A program made the position numbers and the translations under genes. A stretch of 64,000 bases of DNA from an uncultured Verrucomicrobiota bacterium (GTDB lineage: Bacteria; Verrucomicrobiota; Verrucomicrobiia; Chthoniobacterales; JACTMZ01). Of this stretch, positions 27,026-35,613 are shown one piece after another. Every line of letters starts with the position of its first letter. Within the stretch, counting starts at the first letter, position 1. The DNA lies in NCBI GenBank assembly GCA_903953565.1, contig CAJBKE010000015.1, positions 1 through 64,000 on the forward strand. The letters are read 5' to 3'. The notes under the pieces were generated by a model. The model ran no database searches. It had not been told where the DNA came from and worked only from the letters and a program-made list of their open reading frames with translations.

Positions 27026-28218
27026 GCGACCACGGAACCAAGATCAGCTCGAAGGAATTCTTCGATTATCAGGGCTTCGGCGGGAAACTGCTCTTCACCG
27101 TCGTGCTGGCCGTGCTTTCGCTCGGACTGGCCGCGTGGGGAGGATTCCTCTCGTCCAAGCAGTTCGCTTTCTCCTGGCTCTTCGCTTTCACCTTTTTCTT
27201 CACCATCGCCGCCGGATCGCTTTTCTGGATCCTTGTGCACCATGCAGTCGATGCCGACTGGAGCGTGGTCGTGCGGCGTCAGCTGGAAAATGTCGCGTGG
27301 CTCTTCCCGGTGCTGGCCATCCTTTTCATCCCGATCATTTTCAACGCACCGACGCTTTTCAAATGGATGAAGATCCCGCCGGGAGTCGATCCGTTGCTCG
27401 ACGGCAAGGCGGCATATCTGAATGAACCGTTTTTCTGGGCGCGCGCCGCGTTCTACTTCCTCTTTTTCAGCACCGCGGCGTATCTCCTGCGGCGCAATTC
27501 GGTGCGGCAGGACAAGGACGGCGATCCGCGGCACACATGGCTCTCGCGCAAGATGGTTTTCGCCATGCTTCCGCTCTTCGCCTTGTCGCTGACCTTCGGT
27601 GCCTTCGATTGGCTGATGGGCCTCGACTTCCACTGGTTCTCCACCATGTGGGGCGTCTACATTTTCGCCGGCTCGGCCCTCAGTTCGATGTGCGTGCTCG
27701 TGTTGCTCATCACCGCGCTGCGCAGTGCCGGATATCTCGAGGGTGTGGTCTCCATCGAGCACTACCACATCATGGGCAAGCTCATGCTGGCCTTCACCGT
27801 GTTCTGGGCCTACATCGGCTTCAGCCAATACATGCTCATCTGGTATGCGAACATCCCGGAGGAAACTGTCTGGTTCCTCCGCCGCAACACCGGGAGCTGG
27901 AACACGCTGAGCATCATCCTGGTCATCGGCCACTTTTTCGTGCCGTTTGTCATTTTGCTTTTCCAGGCGACGAAGAAAAAACCGCTACTCCTCTGCACCG
28001 TGGCTGCGTGGATTCTTCTGATGCACATTCTCGACCTCTACATCATCGTGTTGCCGACCTACCACAAGGCCGGCGCTTCGCCGCATTGGCTCGACCTCGT
28101 TTGCTTGCTGGCCATCGGCGCCACGCTGGCCGCCATTTTCCTGAAACGATTGGGCGACGCGCCGCTTTGGCCGGTCAAAGATCCGCGCCTCGGCAACTCG
28201 CTTAAACTCCGCAACTGA
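27022..28218 (+). CDS. actF: alternative complex III subunit F, integral membrane subunit
   Basis: The start at 27022 (MSDHGTKISSKEFF) gives 398 aa. About ten hydrophobic helices are spread along the protein, with two short loops rich in Arg/Lys. ActF is an NrfD-related subunit of ACIII thought to lack a tight quinone site. The stop shares 1 base with the ATG of the next gene. Order and spacing agree with known act operons. Confidence 0.9.
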   Translation: MSDHGTKISSKEFFDYQGFGGKLLFTVVLAVLSLGLAAWGGFLSSKQFAFSWLFAFTFFFTIAAGSLFWILVHHAVDADWSVVVRRQLENVAWLFPVLAILFIPIIFNAPTLFKWMKIPPGVDPLLDGKAAYLNEPFFWARAAFYFLFFSTAAYLLRRNSVRQDKDGDPRHTWLSRKMVFAMLPLFALSLTFGAFDWLMGLDFHWFSTMWGVYIFAGSALSSMCVLVLLITALRSAGYLEGVVSIEHYHIMGKLMLAFTVFWAYIGFSQYMLIWYANIPEETVWFLRRNTGSWNTLSIILVIGHFFVPFVILLFQATKKKPLLLCTVAAWILLMHILDLYIIVLPTYHKAGASPHWLDLVCLLAIGATLAAIFLKRLGDAPLWPVKDPRLGNSLKLRN

Positions 28219-28697
28219 TGAACCCCGCACCGCACAACCCCGCACCGCGCGAGAAGAGCATTTGGCCGATGTTCGCCGGTGCTTTCGTGCTTTTCGCGCT
28301 TTTCGCCCTCGGGGTTCTCTGGATGCTCCGTTCGGGCGACCCGGCCTCCTACGATGAGGAAGCCATTCGCGCGAAAGAGCGCTATGACATTCTCGCCAAG
28401 ATCCGGGAGGAAAACAAAACTCTCACCACCGGTTACCGTTGGGCTGACCAGGCCAAGGGGCTTGTGCGCCTTCCGATTGATCGTGCCATGGAACTGACCG
28501 TGGCCAACCTCGCCGCGCAGGGCGAGCCACGTCCGGCCAATCCCATCGACCTGACGATCCCACTCGGGTCGGCTGTCAAACCGGGCGGATTGGCCGCCGC
28601 GCAGCCGACGCCTCCGCCCTTCAATGCCCCGGAGCCCGCGGCACCCGCGATGCCCGCCACGCCGGCGCCGTCACCGGAGACACCCGCCGCACCATGA
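28218..28697 (+). CDS. uncharacterised single-helix membrane protein of the respiratory operon
   Basis: A 159-aa protein with one strong helix at about 16-37 (IWPMFAGAFVLFALFALGV) and a periplasmic-facing or soluble region with an EEAIRAKERYDILAKIREEN helix. A middle segment (WADQAKGLVRLPIDRAMEL) is similar in feel to short oxidase-linked accessory proteins. The last 50 residues are a Pro/Ala tail. It overlaps actF by 1 base and ccoS by 4 bases, which ties it to the complex. I recognise no named family. It could bridge ACIII and the oxidase. Confidence 0.8.
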   Translation: MNPAPHNPAPREKSIWPMFAGAFVLFALFALGVLWMLRSGDPASYDEEAIRAKERYDILAKIREENKTLTTGYRWADQAKGLVRLPIDRAMELTVANLAAQGEPRPANPIDLTIPLGSAVKPGGLAAAQPTPPPFNAPEPAAPAMPATPAPSPETPAAP

Positions 28698-28915
28698 CCA
28701 CGATCGTATACATCCTCCTTGCGGCCGGACTCGTCTTCTTCGGCGGAACGACGCTGGCCGCTTTTTACTGGGCGGCCAAGACCGGGCAATTCCGCAATCT
28801 TGAAGACGGATCCAAGTCCATTTTTGATGAAGACGAACCCGTCGGCACGGCCACGGACGCCTTCGCCGACAAACAAGCCGACCGCCCGCTACGGCGCGGT
28901 GCCGTTGCCAACTGA
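28694..28915 (+). CDS. ccoS: cbb3-type oxidase maturation protein CcoS
   Basis: A 73-aa single-helix protein: a hydrophobic helix at 4-28 (VYILLAAGLVFFGG), then WAAKTGQFRNLEDGSKSIF and DEDE. The GQF..LE element followed by acidic residues is the CcoS/FixS signature. CcoS is needed for cofactor insertion into cbb3 oxidases. It sits directly in front of ccoN. The last 25 residues are more variable than usual. Confidence 0.82.
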   Translation: MTTIVYILLAAGLVFFGGTTLAAFYWAAKTGQFRNLEDGSKSIFDEDEPVGTATDAFADKQADRPLRRGAVAN

Positions 28916-28917
28916 TC

Positions 28918-30393
28918 ATGAGTGCGACTTTGACCGAAGCCCATCCTTCCACCGTGACGCCTGAAATGGAAAAGGCGCAGCGCGCGATGATCGACGAATC
29001 GACGCGTTTGCCTGTCGTGCTTTTTTATGCCTCGGCCGTCTTCTGGTTGCTGGTCGGCACGGTTTTCGCGTTGCTCGCGTCCTTCAAGATGAACGCGCCG
29101 ACGTTTCTCGATCAGTGGGGATGGCTGACTTTCGGACGCGTGCGTCCGGCGCATTTGAATGCGGTGGCCTACGGTTGGGCGGCCTCGGCCGGCATCGGCA
29201 CCGGTCTCTGGCTCATGGCGCGTCTTTGCCGCACGCCGCTGCGTCATAGCAAACTTCTCATCGGCGCCGCCGTTTTCTGGAACATCGGCATTCTTCTCGG
29301 GATCCTCGGTATTCTCGCCGGCGACGGACGTTCCATCGAGTGGCTCGAATTCCCGAACTACGCGAGCTTCATGCTCTTCGTGGCCTTCGGTCTCATCGCC
29401 GTGTGGGCGATCATCATGTTCCGTTTCCGCCAGCCCGGACACGTTTACGTCAGCCAGTGGTATCTGCTCGCGGCCTTCCTCTGGTTCCCGTGGCTTTATT
29501 CGACGGCCAACCTCCTGCTCAATTTCCAGCCGATCCAAGGCGGCGCGCAGGGCGCGGTCAATTGGTGGTATGGCCACAACGCCCTCGGTCTGTGGTTTAC
29601 CCCACTCGGACTGGCCACCGCCTATTATCTCATTCCCAAGGTCCTCGGCCGTCCGATCCACAGCTACTACCTCAGCATCCTCGGTTTCTGGTCGCTCGCG
29701 CTTTTTTACAGTTGGAACGGAATGCACCATCTGATCGGTGGACCGTTCCCCGCGTGGTTGATCAGCGCCAGCGTGGTGGCCAGCGTGATGATGTTCATCC
29801 CGGTCATCACCACCGCGATCAACCACCACATGACGGTGCGCGGAAATTTCCAGGCGCTGAAATGGAGTCCGACACTCCGCTTCACCGTCTTCGGTGCGAT
29901 GTGCTACACGCTGGCCAGCTTGCAGGGTATCTTCATGGCCGTTCCCTCGCTCAACGTCGTCACGCACTTCACGCACTACACGGTCGGTCACGCCCACCTC
30001 GGGCTGTATGCCTTCTTCACCATGATCATGTTCGGCGCGATGTATTACATCCTGCCGCGCGTGGTCGGATGGGAATGGCCATCCGTCCGGCTCATCCGCT
30101 GGCATTTCTGGCTCGTGGCCATCGGCATCGGGATGATGGTTGTCGTTCTGACCCTCGGCGGCATCCTCCAGGGGCTCGCGCTGCTTGATCCCAACATCAC
30201 CTTCATGGCCTCGCTCGATTACACCAAGCCGTGGCTGTTCCTGCGCAGTATTTCGGGAGTGCTTCTCACCGCGGGCCATATCGTTTTCGCCGTCAGCTTC
30301 ACCCTGCTCCTGCTCAAAGCCGGATCCCTTCGCACTGAGCCCACGCTGTTCGGCAGCGACCAAGGACGCCAACCGGAGCCGCTCAACGTATGA
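28918..30393 (+). CDS. ccoN: cbb3-type cytochrome c oxidase catalytic subunit
   Basis: Heme-copper oxidase core (C family), reducing O2 at a heme b3-CuB site. The 491-aa protein has about 12 helices. Heme/copper ligands are visible as RPAHLNAVAYGW (low-spin heme), WYGHNALGLWF (CuB), GMHHLIGG and HYTVGHAHLGLYAF (high- and low-spin hemes). The conserved Tyr of the C-family active site lies in the helix after the GMHH motif region. It starts 2 bp after ccoS and overlaps the next gene by 4 bp. Confidence 0.93.
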   Translation: MSATLTEAHPSTVTPEMEKAQRAMIDESTRLPVVLFYASAVFWLLVGTVFALLASFKMNAPTFLDQWGWLTFGRVRPAHLNAVAYGWAASAGIGTGLWLMARLCRTPLRHSKLLIGAAVFWNIGILLGILGILAGDGRSIEWLEFPNYASFMLFVAFGLIAVWAIIMFRFRQPGHVYVSQWYLLAAFLWFPWLYSTANLLLNFQPIQGGAQGAVNWWYGHNALGLWFTPLGLATAYYLIPKVLGRPIHSYYLSILGFWSLALFYSWNGMHHLIGGPFPAWLISASVVASVMMFIPVITTAINHHMTVRGNFQALKWSPTLRFTVFGAMCYTLASLQGIFMAVPSLNVVTHFTHYTVGHAHLGLYAFFTMIMFGAMYYILPRVVGWEWPSVRLIRWHFWLVAIGIGMMVVVLTLGGILQGLALLDPNITFMASLDYTKPWLFLRSISGVLLTAGHIVFAVSFTLLLLKAGSLRTEPTLFGSDQGRQPEPLNV

Positions 30394-31013
30394 ACCGGAT
30401 GCCTGTTCTCGTTGTCGGGATTTTCCTGACCTTCCTGAGTTCCTGGCTCGGACTGGTCGCCTATCCCTATTTTGCACTGGGGCGCTTCACGCCGGTGACC
30501 GACGAGGAAACGGGCGATATCAATCCGCCGCCGCTCTCCGGTCTGGCCGAACGGGGCCAGCAAGTCTACGCATCGGCAGGTTGTATTTATTGTCATAGCC
30601 AGCAGGTCCGCCAAGTCGGCTACGGCAGCGATCTCGAGCGCGGATGGGGTGCGCGGCCCACCGTGGCCCGCGACTACATGCGCGAAAATCCCGTGTTCCT
30701 CGGCACCATGCGCACAGGTCCCGACCTGACCAACATCGGCGCCCGCCAACCCAGCGAGATGTGGCATCACCAGCATCTTTACCAGCCCGGCACAGTCAGC
30801 CCCGGCTCGATCATGCCGAGCTACAAATACCTTTACCGCACCCAGAAAATCGAAGGCCAGCGCTCGGCCGAAGCGATCGATTTGCTTCCACCGGAAACGC
30901 CGGCAGACGGCTATGAAGTTGTCCCGACCTACGAGGCAGAAGCTCTCGTCGCGTATCTGCTCTCGCTCAACCGCAACTATCCCCTGCCGGAAGCACCGGA
31001 ACCGCCGCAATGA
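30390..31013 (+). CDS. ccoO: CcoO-like membrane-anchored cytochrome c
   Basis: A 207-aa protein. The N-terminal helix is at 5-30. The one heme site is SAGCIYCHSQQVRQ (C65-H69). The CYGSDLERGWGARP-like and GPDLTNIGARQPSEMWHHQHLY stretches are CcoO signatures, and MPSYKYL provides a Met ligand region. It transfers electrons into CcoN. The start overlaps ccoN by 4 bp and its stop overlaps the next cytochrome by 4 bp. Confidence 0.92.
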   Translation: MNRMPVLVVGIFLTFLSSWLGLVAYPYFALGRFTPVTDEETGDINPPPLSGLAERGQQVYASAGCIYCHSQQVRQVGYGSDLERGWGARPTVARDYMRENPVFLGTMRTGPDLTNIGARQPSEMWHHQHLYQPGTVSPGSIMPSYKYLYRTQKIEGQRSAEAIDLLPPETPADGYEVVPTYEAEALVAYLLSLNRNYPLPEAPEPPQ

Positions 31014-31783
31014 TCGACGACCCGCACAAACACGGTTCTGATGAATTGCAGTCCCACCTCGAAGGCGAGGGGCTCAACGTGCGTGATGTGCACGGTGCCA
31101 TCCTGCGCGAGAAGGACGACCCGCGCGATGGCTACGAGCCCATTCCGTTATGGCTCGTCTCGGCCTTCATGGCCCTGGTGTTCTGGGCCGGTGCTTATCT
31201 CGCTTTCAACAGCGGCGGCTTCCAGTCCGATGTTTACAATCCCACCCAAGTCTCATGGACCGGCGGTGGCGGTGCGGCCAAAGGTCCGCCCGACCCCATG
31301 GTCGTGGGCAAACGTCTGTTCACCGCGAATTGCGTGGCCTGCCACCAAGCGACGGGGCAGGGCGTGGCCGGTCAATTTCCCACGCTGGTCGGGAGCGAAT
31401 GGGTCCTCAGCGGCGACTGGCACGGTGACAATCACCTCGTGCAAATCCTGCTGCACGGTTTGCAGGGACCGATCCAAGTGAAGGGCAGCACCTACAACGG
31501 CGCCATGCCCCCGTGGAAACAGCTCAAAGACGAGCAGATCGCCATGATCCTCACCTACATCCGCAACGAATGGGGCAACAGCGCGCCACCGATCACGGCC
31601 GAGCAGGTGGCCAAGGTCCGCGAAGAGACTGCAACGCAAACCGAGCCCTACACGCAGAACCAATTGAAGGCCATTCCCGCCATCAAATATGACTCAGCCC
31701 CGCCTGCCGCCCCGGCGGAAGGCGAAGCCGTCCCGCCTGCCCCAACCGAAGCGCAACCCGCCGCCACCCCTGCCGCCGCCTGA
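31010..31783 (+). CDS. single-heme membrane cytochrome c, CcoP-like
   Basis: A 257-aa protein. A 45-residue N-terminal part (ending YEPIPLW) resembles the cytoplasmic lead of CcoP. One helix lies at 47-66, and one heme site is C108-x-x-C-H112 (NCVACHQATGQG) with M166 in GAMPPWK as axial ligand. Canonical CcoP has two hemes; only one is present here. A Pro/Ala/Glu tail of about 35 residues ends the protein. It could be a shortened CcoP for the cbb3 unit or the electron shuttle to CoxB, which follows 2 bp downstream. Confidence 0.85.
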   Translation: MIDDPHKHGSDELQSHLEGEGLNVRDVHGAILREKDDPRDGYEPIPLWLVSAFMALVFWAGAYLAFNSGGFQSDVYNPTQVSWTGGGGAAKGPPDPMVVGKRLFTANCVACHQATGQGVAGQFPTLVGSEWVLSGDWHGDNHLVQILLHGLQGPIQVKGSTYNGAMPPWKQLKDEQIAMILTYIRNEWGNSAPPITAEQVAKVREETATQTEPYTQNQLKAIPAIKYDSAPPAAPAEGEAVPPAPTEAQPAATPAAA

Positions 31784-31785
31784 CC

Positions 31786-32700
31786 ATGAGAAGCGTCCTT
31801 GCCAAACTCCTTTTCTGCACCGCTCTCGTTCTGCTGGCGGGTTCGTTCGACGCCTTGGCCGAAGTGCGCGAGCGCAATCTTTATTGGGCGCCCGAAGCCG
31901 CCACGGTCGGTGCCAAGAAGATCGACACGCTGCTCAACTTCATTTTCTACCTCACCGCCGCGGTCTTTGTTCTGACCCAGAGCGTTTACATTTATTACCT
32001 GGTCAAATACCGCAAACGCCCCGGCTCGAAGGCCTACTACAGTCACGGCAACAACAAACTCGAAATCATTTGGACCGCCATCCCCACGGCGATCTTCCTC
32101 GGCCTTGTCATCTACAGCAACCGCCTGTGGAGCGAGTTGCACAGCCCGCCTCCGGAAGGCTCGGTCAAGGTGGATGTGGTCAGCTATCAATTTGGCTGGG
32201 ATATGCGTTATGCCGGGGCTGACGGGCAACTTGGCAAGGTCGATGTGCGCAGCTATTCGGTGGACAACAAATTCGGTCTCGTGCCGGACGACGCCGCCGG
32301 CGATGACGATTTTTCCAGCACGGAATTGGTCATCCCGGTGAACAAACCGGTCCATATTTATCTCCACTCGCGCGACGTCATCCATTCCTTCTACGTCCCG
32401 CAATTCCGCCTCTATCAGGCGGCCGTGCCAGGCCGCACCATTGCGTGGGTCTGGTTCGAGCCGACGCGCACGGGGAATTTCGAATTGGCCTGCAGCCAGA
32501 TCTGCGGGTCGGGTCACTACAACATGAAGGCCCCGATCCGCGTCGTCTCGCAGGAGGAATTCGAAAAATGGCAGGCCGGCAAAATCAACGCCAAGGCCGA
32601 AGAGGCCAAAGCCGCCGCGGCCGCGCGCACCCTGCGCACTTCGACCGCTTCCACCCATCCGGCGGGCGATGCCCCGCGTAACGAGGAGAGCAAACTATGA
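31786..32700 (+). CDS. coxB: cytochrome c oxidase subunit II
   Basis: CuA-bearing subunit of an aa3-type oxidase, accepting electrons from cytochrome c. The 304-aa protein has a signal sequence, two membrane helices (about 45-70 and 95-115), VVSYQFGWDMRY and the CuA ligands C236, C240, H244 and M247 (CSQICGSGHYNM). There is no fused cytochrome c domain. The tail is Ala/Lys-rich. It overlaps coxA by 4 bp. Confidence 0.95.
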   Translation: MRSVLAKLLFCTALVLLAGSFDALAEVRERNLYWAPEAATVGAKKIDTLLNFIFYLTAAVFVLTQSVYIYYLVKYRKRPGSKAYYSHGNNKLEIIWTAIPTAIFLGLVIYSNRLWSELHSPPPEGSVKVDVVSYQFGWDMRYAGADGQLGKVDVRSYSVDNKFGLVPDDAAGDDDFSSTELVIPVNKPVHIYLHSRDVIHSFYVPQFRLYQAAVPGRTIAWVWFEPTRTGNFELACSQICGSGHYNMKAPIRVVSQEEFEKWQAGKINAKAEEAKAAAAARTLRTSTASTHPAGDAPRNEESKL

Positions 32701-34475
32701 GCACGAGCGCCACGATCTTTGTCCCCGATGCCGGTCAACCATCCGTCGACCACGGACACCACGGCCACGAGCAGAGTTTCTTTTCCAAATACATCTGGTC
32801 GCTCGATCACAAGATGATCGGTCTGCAGTATCTCTGGACCAGTTTCTTCTTTCTCTTCATCGGCGGTCTGCTCGCCATGGGCATCCGCTACCAACTGGCT
32901 TACCCCGGCGTGCCGGTCCCGTTGATCGGATCTTTGCTTCCGTCCACCATCGCGATTGACGGCGTCATCCTTCCCGGCGGCTACAACATGTTCTTCACCA
33001 TGCACGCCACGGTCATGGTGTTCCTTGTCGTCATGCCGCTCCTCATCGGCGGATTCGGCAATTACCTCATCCCGCTGAAAATCGGGGCGGGGGACATGGC
33101 CTTCCCCACGCTGAACGCCATGAGTTACTGGCTCTACGTGCTGTCGGGTATCCTCATTCTGGCCAGCTTCTTCGTCGGCGGCGGCGCTGCGCAGTCCGGA
33201 TGGACGGCCTACGCGCCGCTCAGCTCCACCCCGGCCTACATGAACAACACGCAGATGGGGCAAAGTCTCTGGTGCGTCGGCTTGTTCGTGAACGGTCTCT
33301 CGTCCATCGCCGGCGCGACCAACTACATCACGACGATCACCAACATGCGTGCCCCGGGCATGACCATGTTCCGTCTGCCGCTCTCGGTCTGGGCGCTCTT
33401 CATCACAGCTTGGCTGCTCATTCTCGCCGTTCCGGTGCTTTCTGCCGCGGCGGCCATGCTCTTCGCCGACCTGAATTTCGGCACGACCTTCTTCGCCGCT
33501 CAGGGCGGACAACCGCTCCTCTGGCAGCATCTCTTCTGGTTCTTCGGTCACCCCGAGGTCTACATCATGATCCTCCCCGCCATGGGTCTGGTGTCGGAAA
33601 TTTTGCCCGTCTTCGCCCGCAAACCCATCTTCGGCTACAAGGCGATGGTTTGGGCCATGGTGGCCATCGGGTTCCTCGGCTTCATCGTGTGGGGTCACCA
33701 TATGTTCGTCAGCGGCATGAATCTGACCCTCGGGGCGGCCTTCTCCGTCTCGACCATGATCATCGCCGTGCCCTCGGCCATCAAAACCTTCAACTGGATG
33801 GGCACCGTGTGGCGCGGTTCGATCGAATTCACCACACCGATGCTCTTCGCCCTGGCTTTCGTTTCGATGTTTGTCATCGGCGGATTGAGCGGCATCTTCA
33901 TGGCCTCGACGCCGGTCGATCTCTTCGTTCACAACTCGTATTTCATCGTCGCGCACATCCACTACGTGCTCTTCGGCGGCAGCCTTTTCGGTGCCTTCGC
34001 CGCCATCTACTTTTGGTATCCGAAAATGTTCGGGCGGATGATGAATGAGACCCTGGGCAAGATTCATTTCTTCGCCACGTTCATCTTTTTCAACCTGACC
34101 TTCTTCCCCATGCACAACCTCGGGTTGGGCGGGATGATGCGCCGCATCGCCGACCCGACGGTTTACGAGCACCTGCGTGCCCTGCAACCGATCAATATCT
34201 TCGTCAGTTGGGCGGCCTTCGGCATGGGACTGGCGACGTTTATCTTCATCTGGAATTTCATCTGGAGCATCCGCCACGGCAAGCCGGCCGGCAAAAACCC
34301 GTGGAACGCGACCACGCTGGAATGGACTGTTCCATCGCCTCCCGGCCACGGCAATTTCGACGTGACTCCGACCGTCTACAACGGCCCCTACGAATACAGC
34401 GTGCCGGGCATGGACAAAGACTACCTGCCGCAGAACGAAAAAGCCCCCGAGGGCGCACGGTTGGAAGTGCACTGA
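32697..34475 (+). CDS. coxA: cytochrome c oxidase subunit I (A1-type)
   Basis: Catalytic aa3-type subunit, 592 aa, with about 12 core helices. It has HDHKMIGLQY at the start, FTMHATVMVF (heme a ligand), WFFGHPEVYI (the Glu of the D-channel that defines A1 types, plus CuB His), GHHMFVSGM (CuB) and VAHIHYVLFGG (heme a3 and a ligands). It pumps protons while reducing oxygen. The 115-bp gap that follows holds an inverted-repeat element, so transcription may be attenuated here. Confidence 0.96.
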   Translation: MSTSATIFVPDAGQPSVDHGHHGHEQSFFSKYIWSLDHKMIGLQYLWTSFFFLFIGGLLAMGIRYQLAYPGVPVPLIGSLLPSTIAIDGVILPGGYNMFFTMHATVMVFLVVMPLLIGGFGNYLIPLKIGAGDMAFPTLNAMSYWLYVLSGILILASFFVGGGAAQSGWTAYAPLSSTPAYMNNTQMGQSLWCVGLFVNGLSSIAGATNYITTITNMRAPGMTMFRLPLSVWALFITAWLLILAVPVLSAAAAMLFADLNFGTTFFAAQGGQPLLWQHLFWFFGHPEVYIMILPAMGLVSEILPVFARKPIFGYKAMVWAMVAIGFLGFIVWGHHMFVSGMNLTLGAAFSVSTMIIAVPSAIKTFNWMGTVWRGSIEFTTPMLFALAFVSMFVIGGLSGIFMASTPVDLFVHNSYFIVAHIHYVLFGGSLFGAFAAIYFWYPKMFGRMMNETLGKIHFFATFIFFNLTFFPMHNLGLGGMMRRIADPTVYEHLRALQPINIFVSWAAFGMGLATFIFIWNFIWSIRHGKPAGKNPWNATTLEWTVPSPPGHGNFDVTPTVYNGPYEYSVPGMDKDYLPQNEKAPEGARLEVH

Positions 34476-34510
34476 GGTCCGCCATGATCCGCGGGGTGTT
34501 TTGTTTCCTC

Positions 34511-34583
34511 GGTAGGGACGGCTGGCCCAGCCGTCCGCTCACTTTCCTGAGGTTGCGGCCCGCTGAGGCCAGCGGGCCCTACC
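34511..34583. repeat. double-hairpin intergenic element between coxA and ctaA
   Basis: Outer arms GGTAGGG (34511-34517) and CCCTACC (34577-34583) pair. Inside are two stems: GGACGGCTG/CAGCCGTCC (about 34516-34536) and GGCCCGCTG/CAGCGGGCC (about 34557-34578). Architecture (outer ends plus two inner hairpins) is the same as in the elements at 38703 and 42747, although the arm sequences differ. Confidence 0.75.
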
Positions 34584-34590
34584 GCGCACG

Positions 34591-35613
34591 ATGAGCAACG
34601 CACACTACGGCACCGCCCGAACCCTTGTCTTCGCCTACGCGGTGCTGACCGCGGTGGCGGCTTTCATCTTGCTCCTCAGCGGTGGTCTGGTGACCTCGAA
34701 GGGCGTGGGAATGACCGTCCCCGACTGGCCGAACAGCTACGGCTACAACATGTTTCTTTTTCCGCTCTCGCGCTGGGTTGGGGGAATTTTTTACGAGCAT
34801 GTCCACCGTCTTATCGCGAGCGGTGTCGGCCTGATGACCATCATTCTGGCCGTCTCGCTTTGGATGACCGAGCCGCGCAAATGGGTCCGCGTCCTCGGCT
34901 ACATCGCGGTGGTGACCGTCATCGTGCAAGGTGTGCTCGGCGGACTGCGCGTCACCATGATCTTGGATGAACTCGGCATTTTCCACGGAATGCTGGCGCA
35001 GGCTTATATTTCGCTGCTCGTGGTCATTGCCATTGCCACAAGCAAAGCCGTCGCCACTGGCGGTGCGCGTTGGCGTTGGCATGCGCCGGGCTTGATGCGC
35101 TGGGCCGTCGTGCTGACTATTCTGGTCTACGCGCAGCTCGCCCTCGGCGCGACGATGCGCCATGAGCATGCGGGACTGGCCATCCACGACTTCCCGCTGG
35201 CCTACGGACAAATCTGGCCGATGGTTAACGCCGAGCAACTGGCCGCGATCAATGTGCAACGCATCGCGTCCGGAGAGGTTCCTACCACGAGCGGCTACAT
35301 CCACATACAGATGCTTCACCGCCTGATGGCCATCGTGCTGGCGGTCTTGTTTATTGTTTATGCTTGGAAGGCTCGTGGCGCCGCCATGGGCGTGCGCATT
35401 GCCTCCCGCTGGTGGGTCGCGCTGGTCATCGTGCAAATTGCCCTCGGTGCTTGGACCATCTGGTCGAACAAAGCGGCCGATATCACCACGGCCCACGTGG
35501 CGGTGGGTGCCCTGATCTTGTTTTTGGGAGTGGCGCAGTGTTTCCTACTTGGAACCTTCTCGCCCCGGGCCGCTGAGCTCAAACGCGAGAAAGCCAACCT
35601 CGTTCCTGCCTGA
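34591..35613 (+). CDS. ctaA: heme A synthase
   Basis: COX15/CtaA enzyme that oxidises a methyl group of heme O to give heme A for the aa3 oxidase. The 340-aa protein has eight hydrophobic helices. His pairs needed for heme binding are visible in YEHVHRLIASG, FHGMLAQAY, MRHEHAGLAIHDFPLA and QMLHRLMAIV. The stop shares a base with the start of ctaB. Confidence 0.93.
   Translation: MSNAHYGTARTLVFAYAVLTAVAAFILLLSGGLVTSKGVGMTVPDWPNSYGYNMFLFPLSRWVGGIFYEHVHRLIASGVGLMTIILAVSLWMTEPRKWVRVLGYIAVVTVIVQGVLGGLRVTMILDELGIFHGMLAQAYISLLVVIAIATSKAVATGGARWRWHAPGLMRWAVVLTILVYAQLALGATMRHEHAGLAIHDFPLAYGQIWPMVNAEQLAAINVQRIASGEVPTTSGYIHIQMLHRLMAIVLAVLFIVYAWKARGAAMGVRIASRWWVALVIVQIALGAWTIWSNKAADITTAHVAVGALILFLGVAQCFLLGTFSPRAAELKREKANLVPA

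Noticed and set aside
28765-30477. 570-residue minus-strand open frame opposite ccoN
   Set aside because: ccoN is certain on the plus strand. The opposite frame is Glu/Arg/Gly-rich shadow sequence.
32517-34472. 650-residue minus-strand open frame opposite coxA
   Set aside because: coxA is certain. The antisense product is a charged low-complexity chain with no domain.
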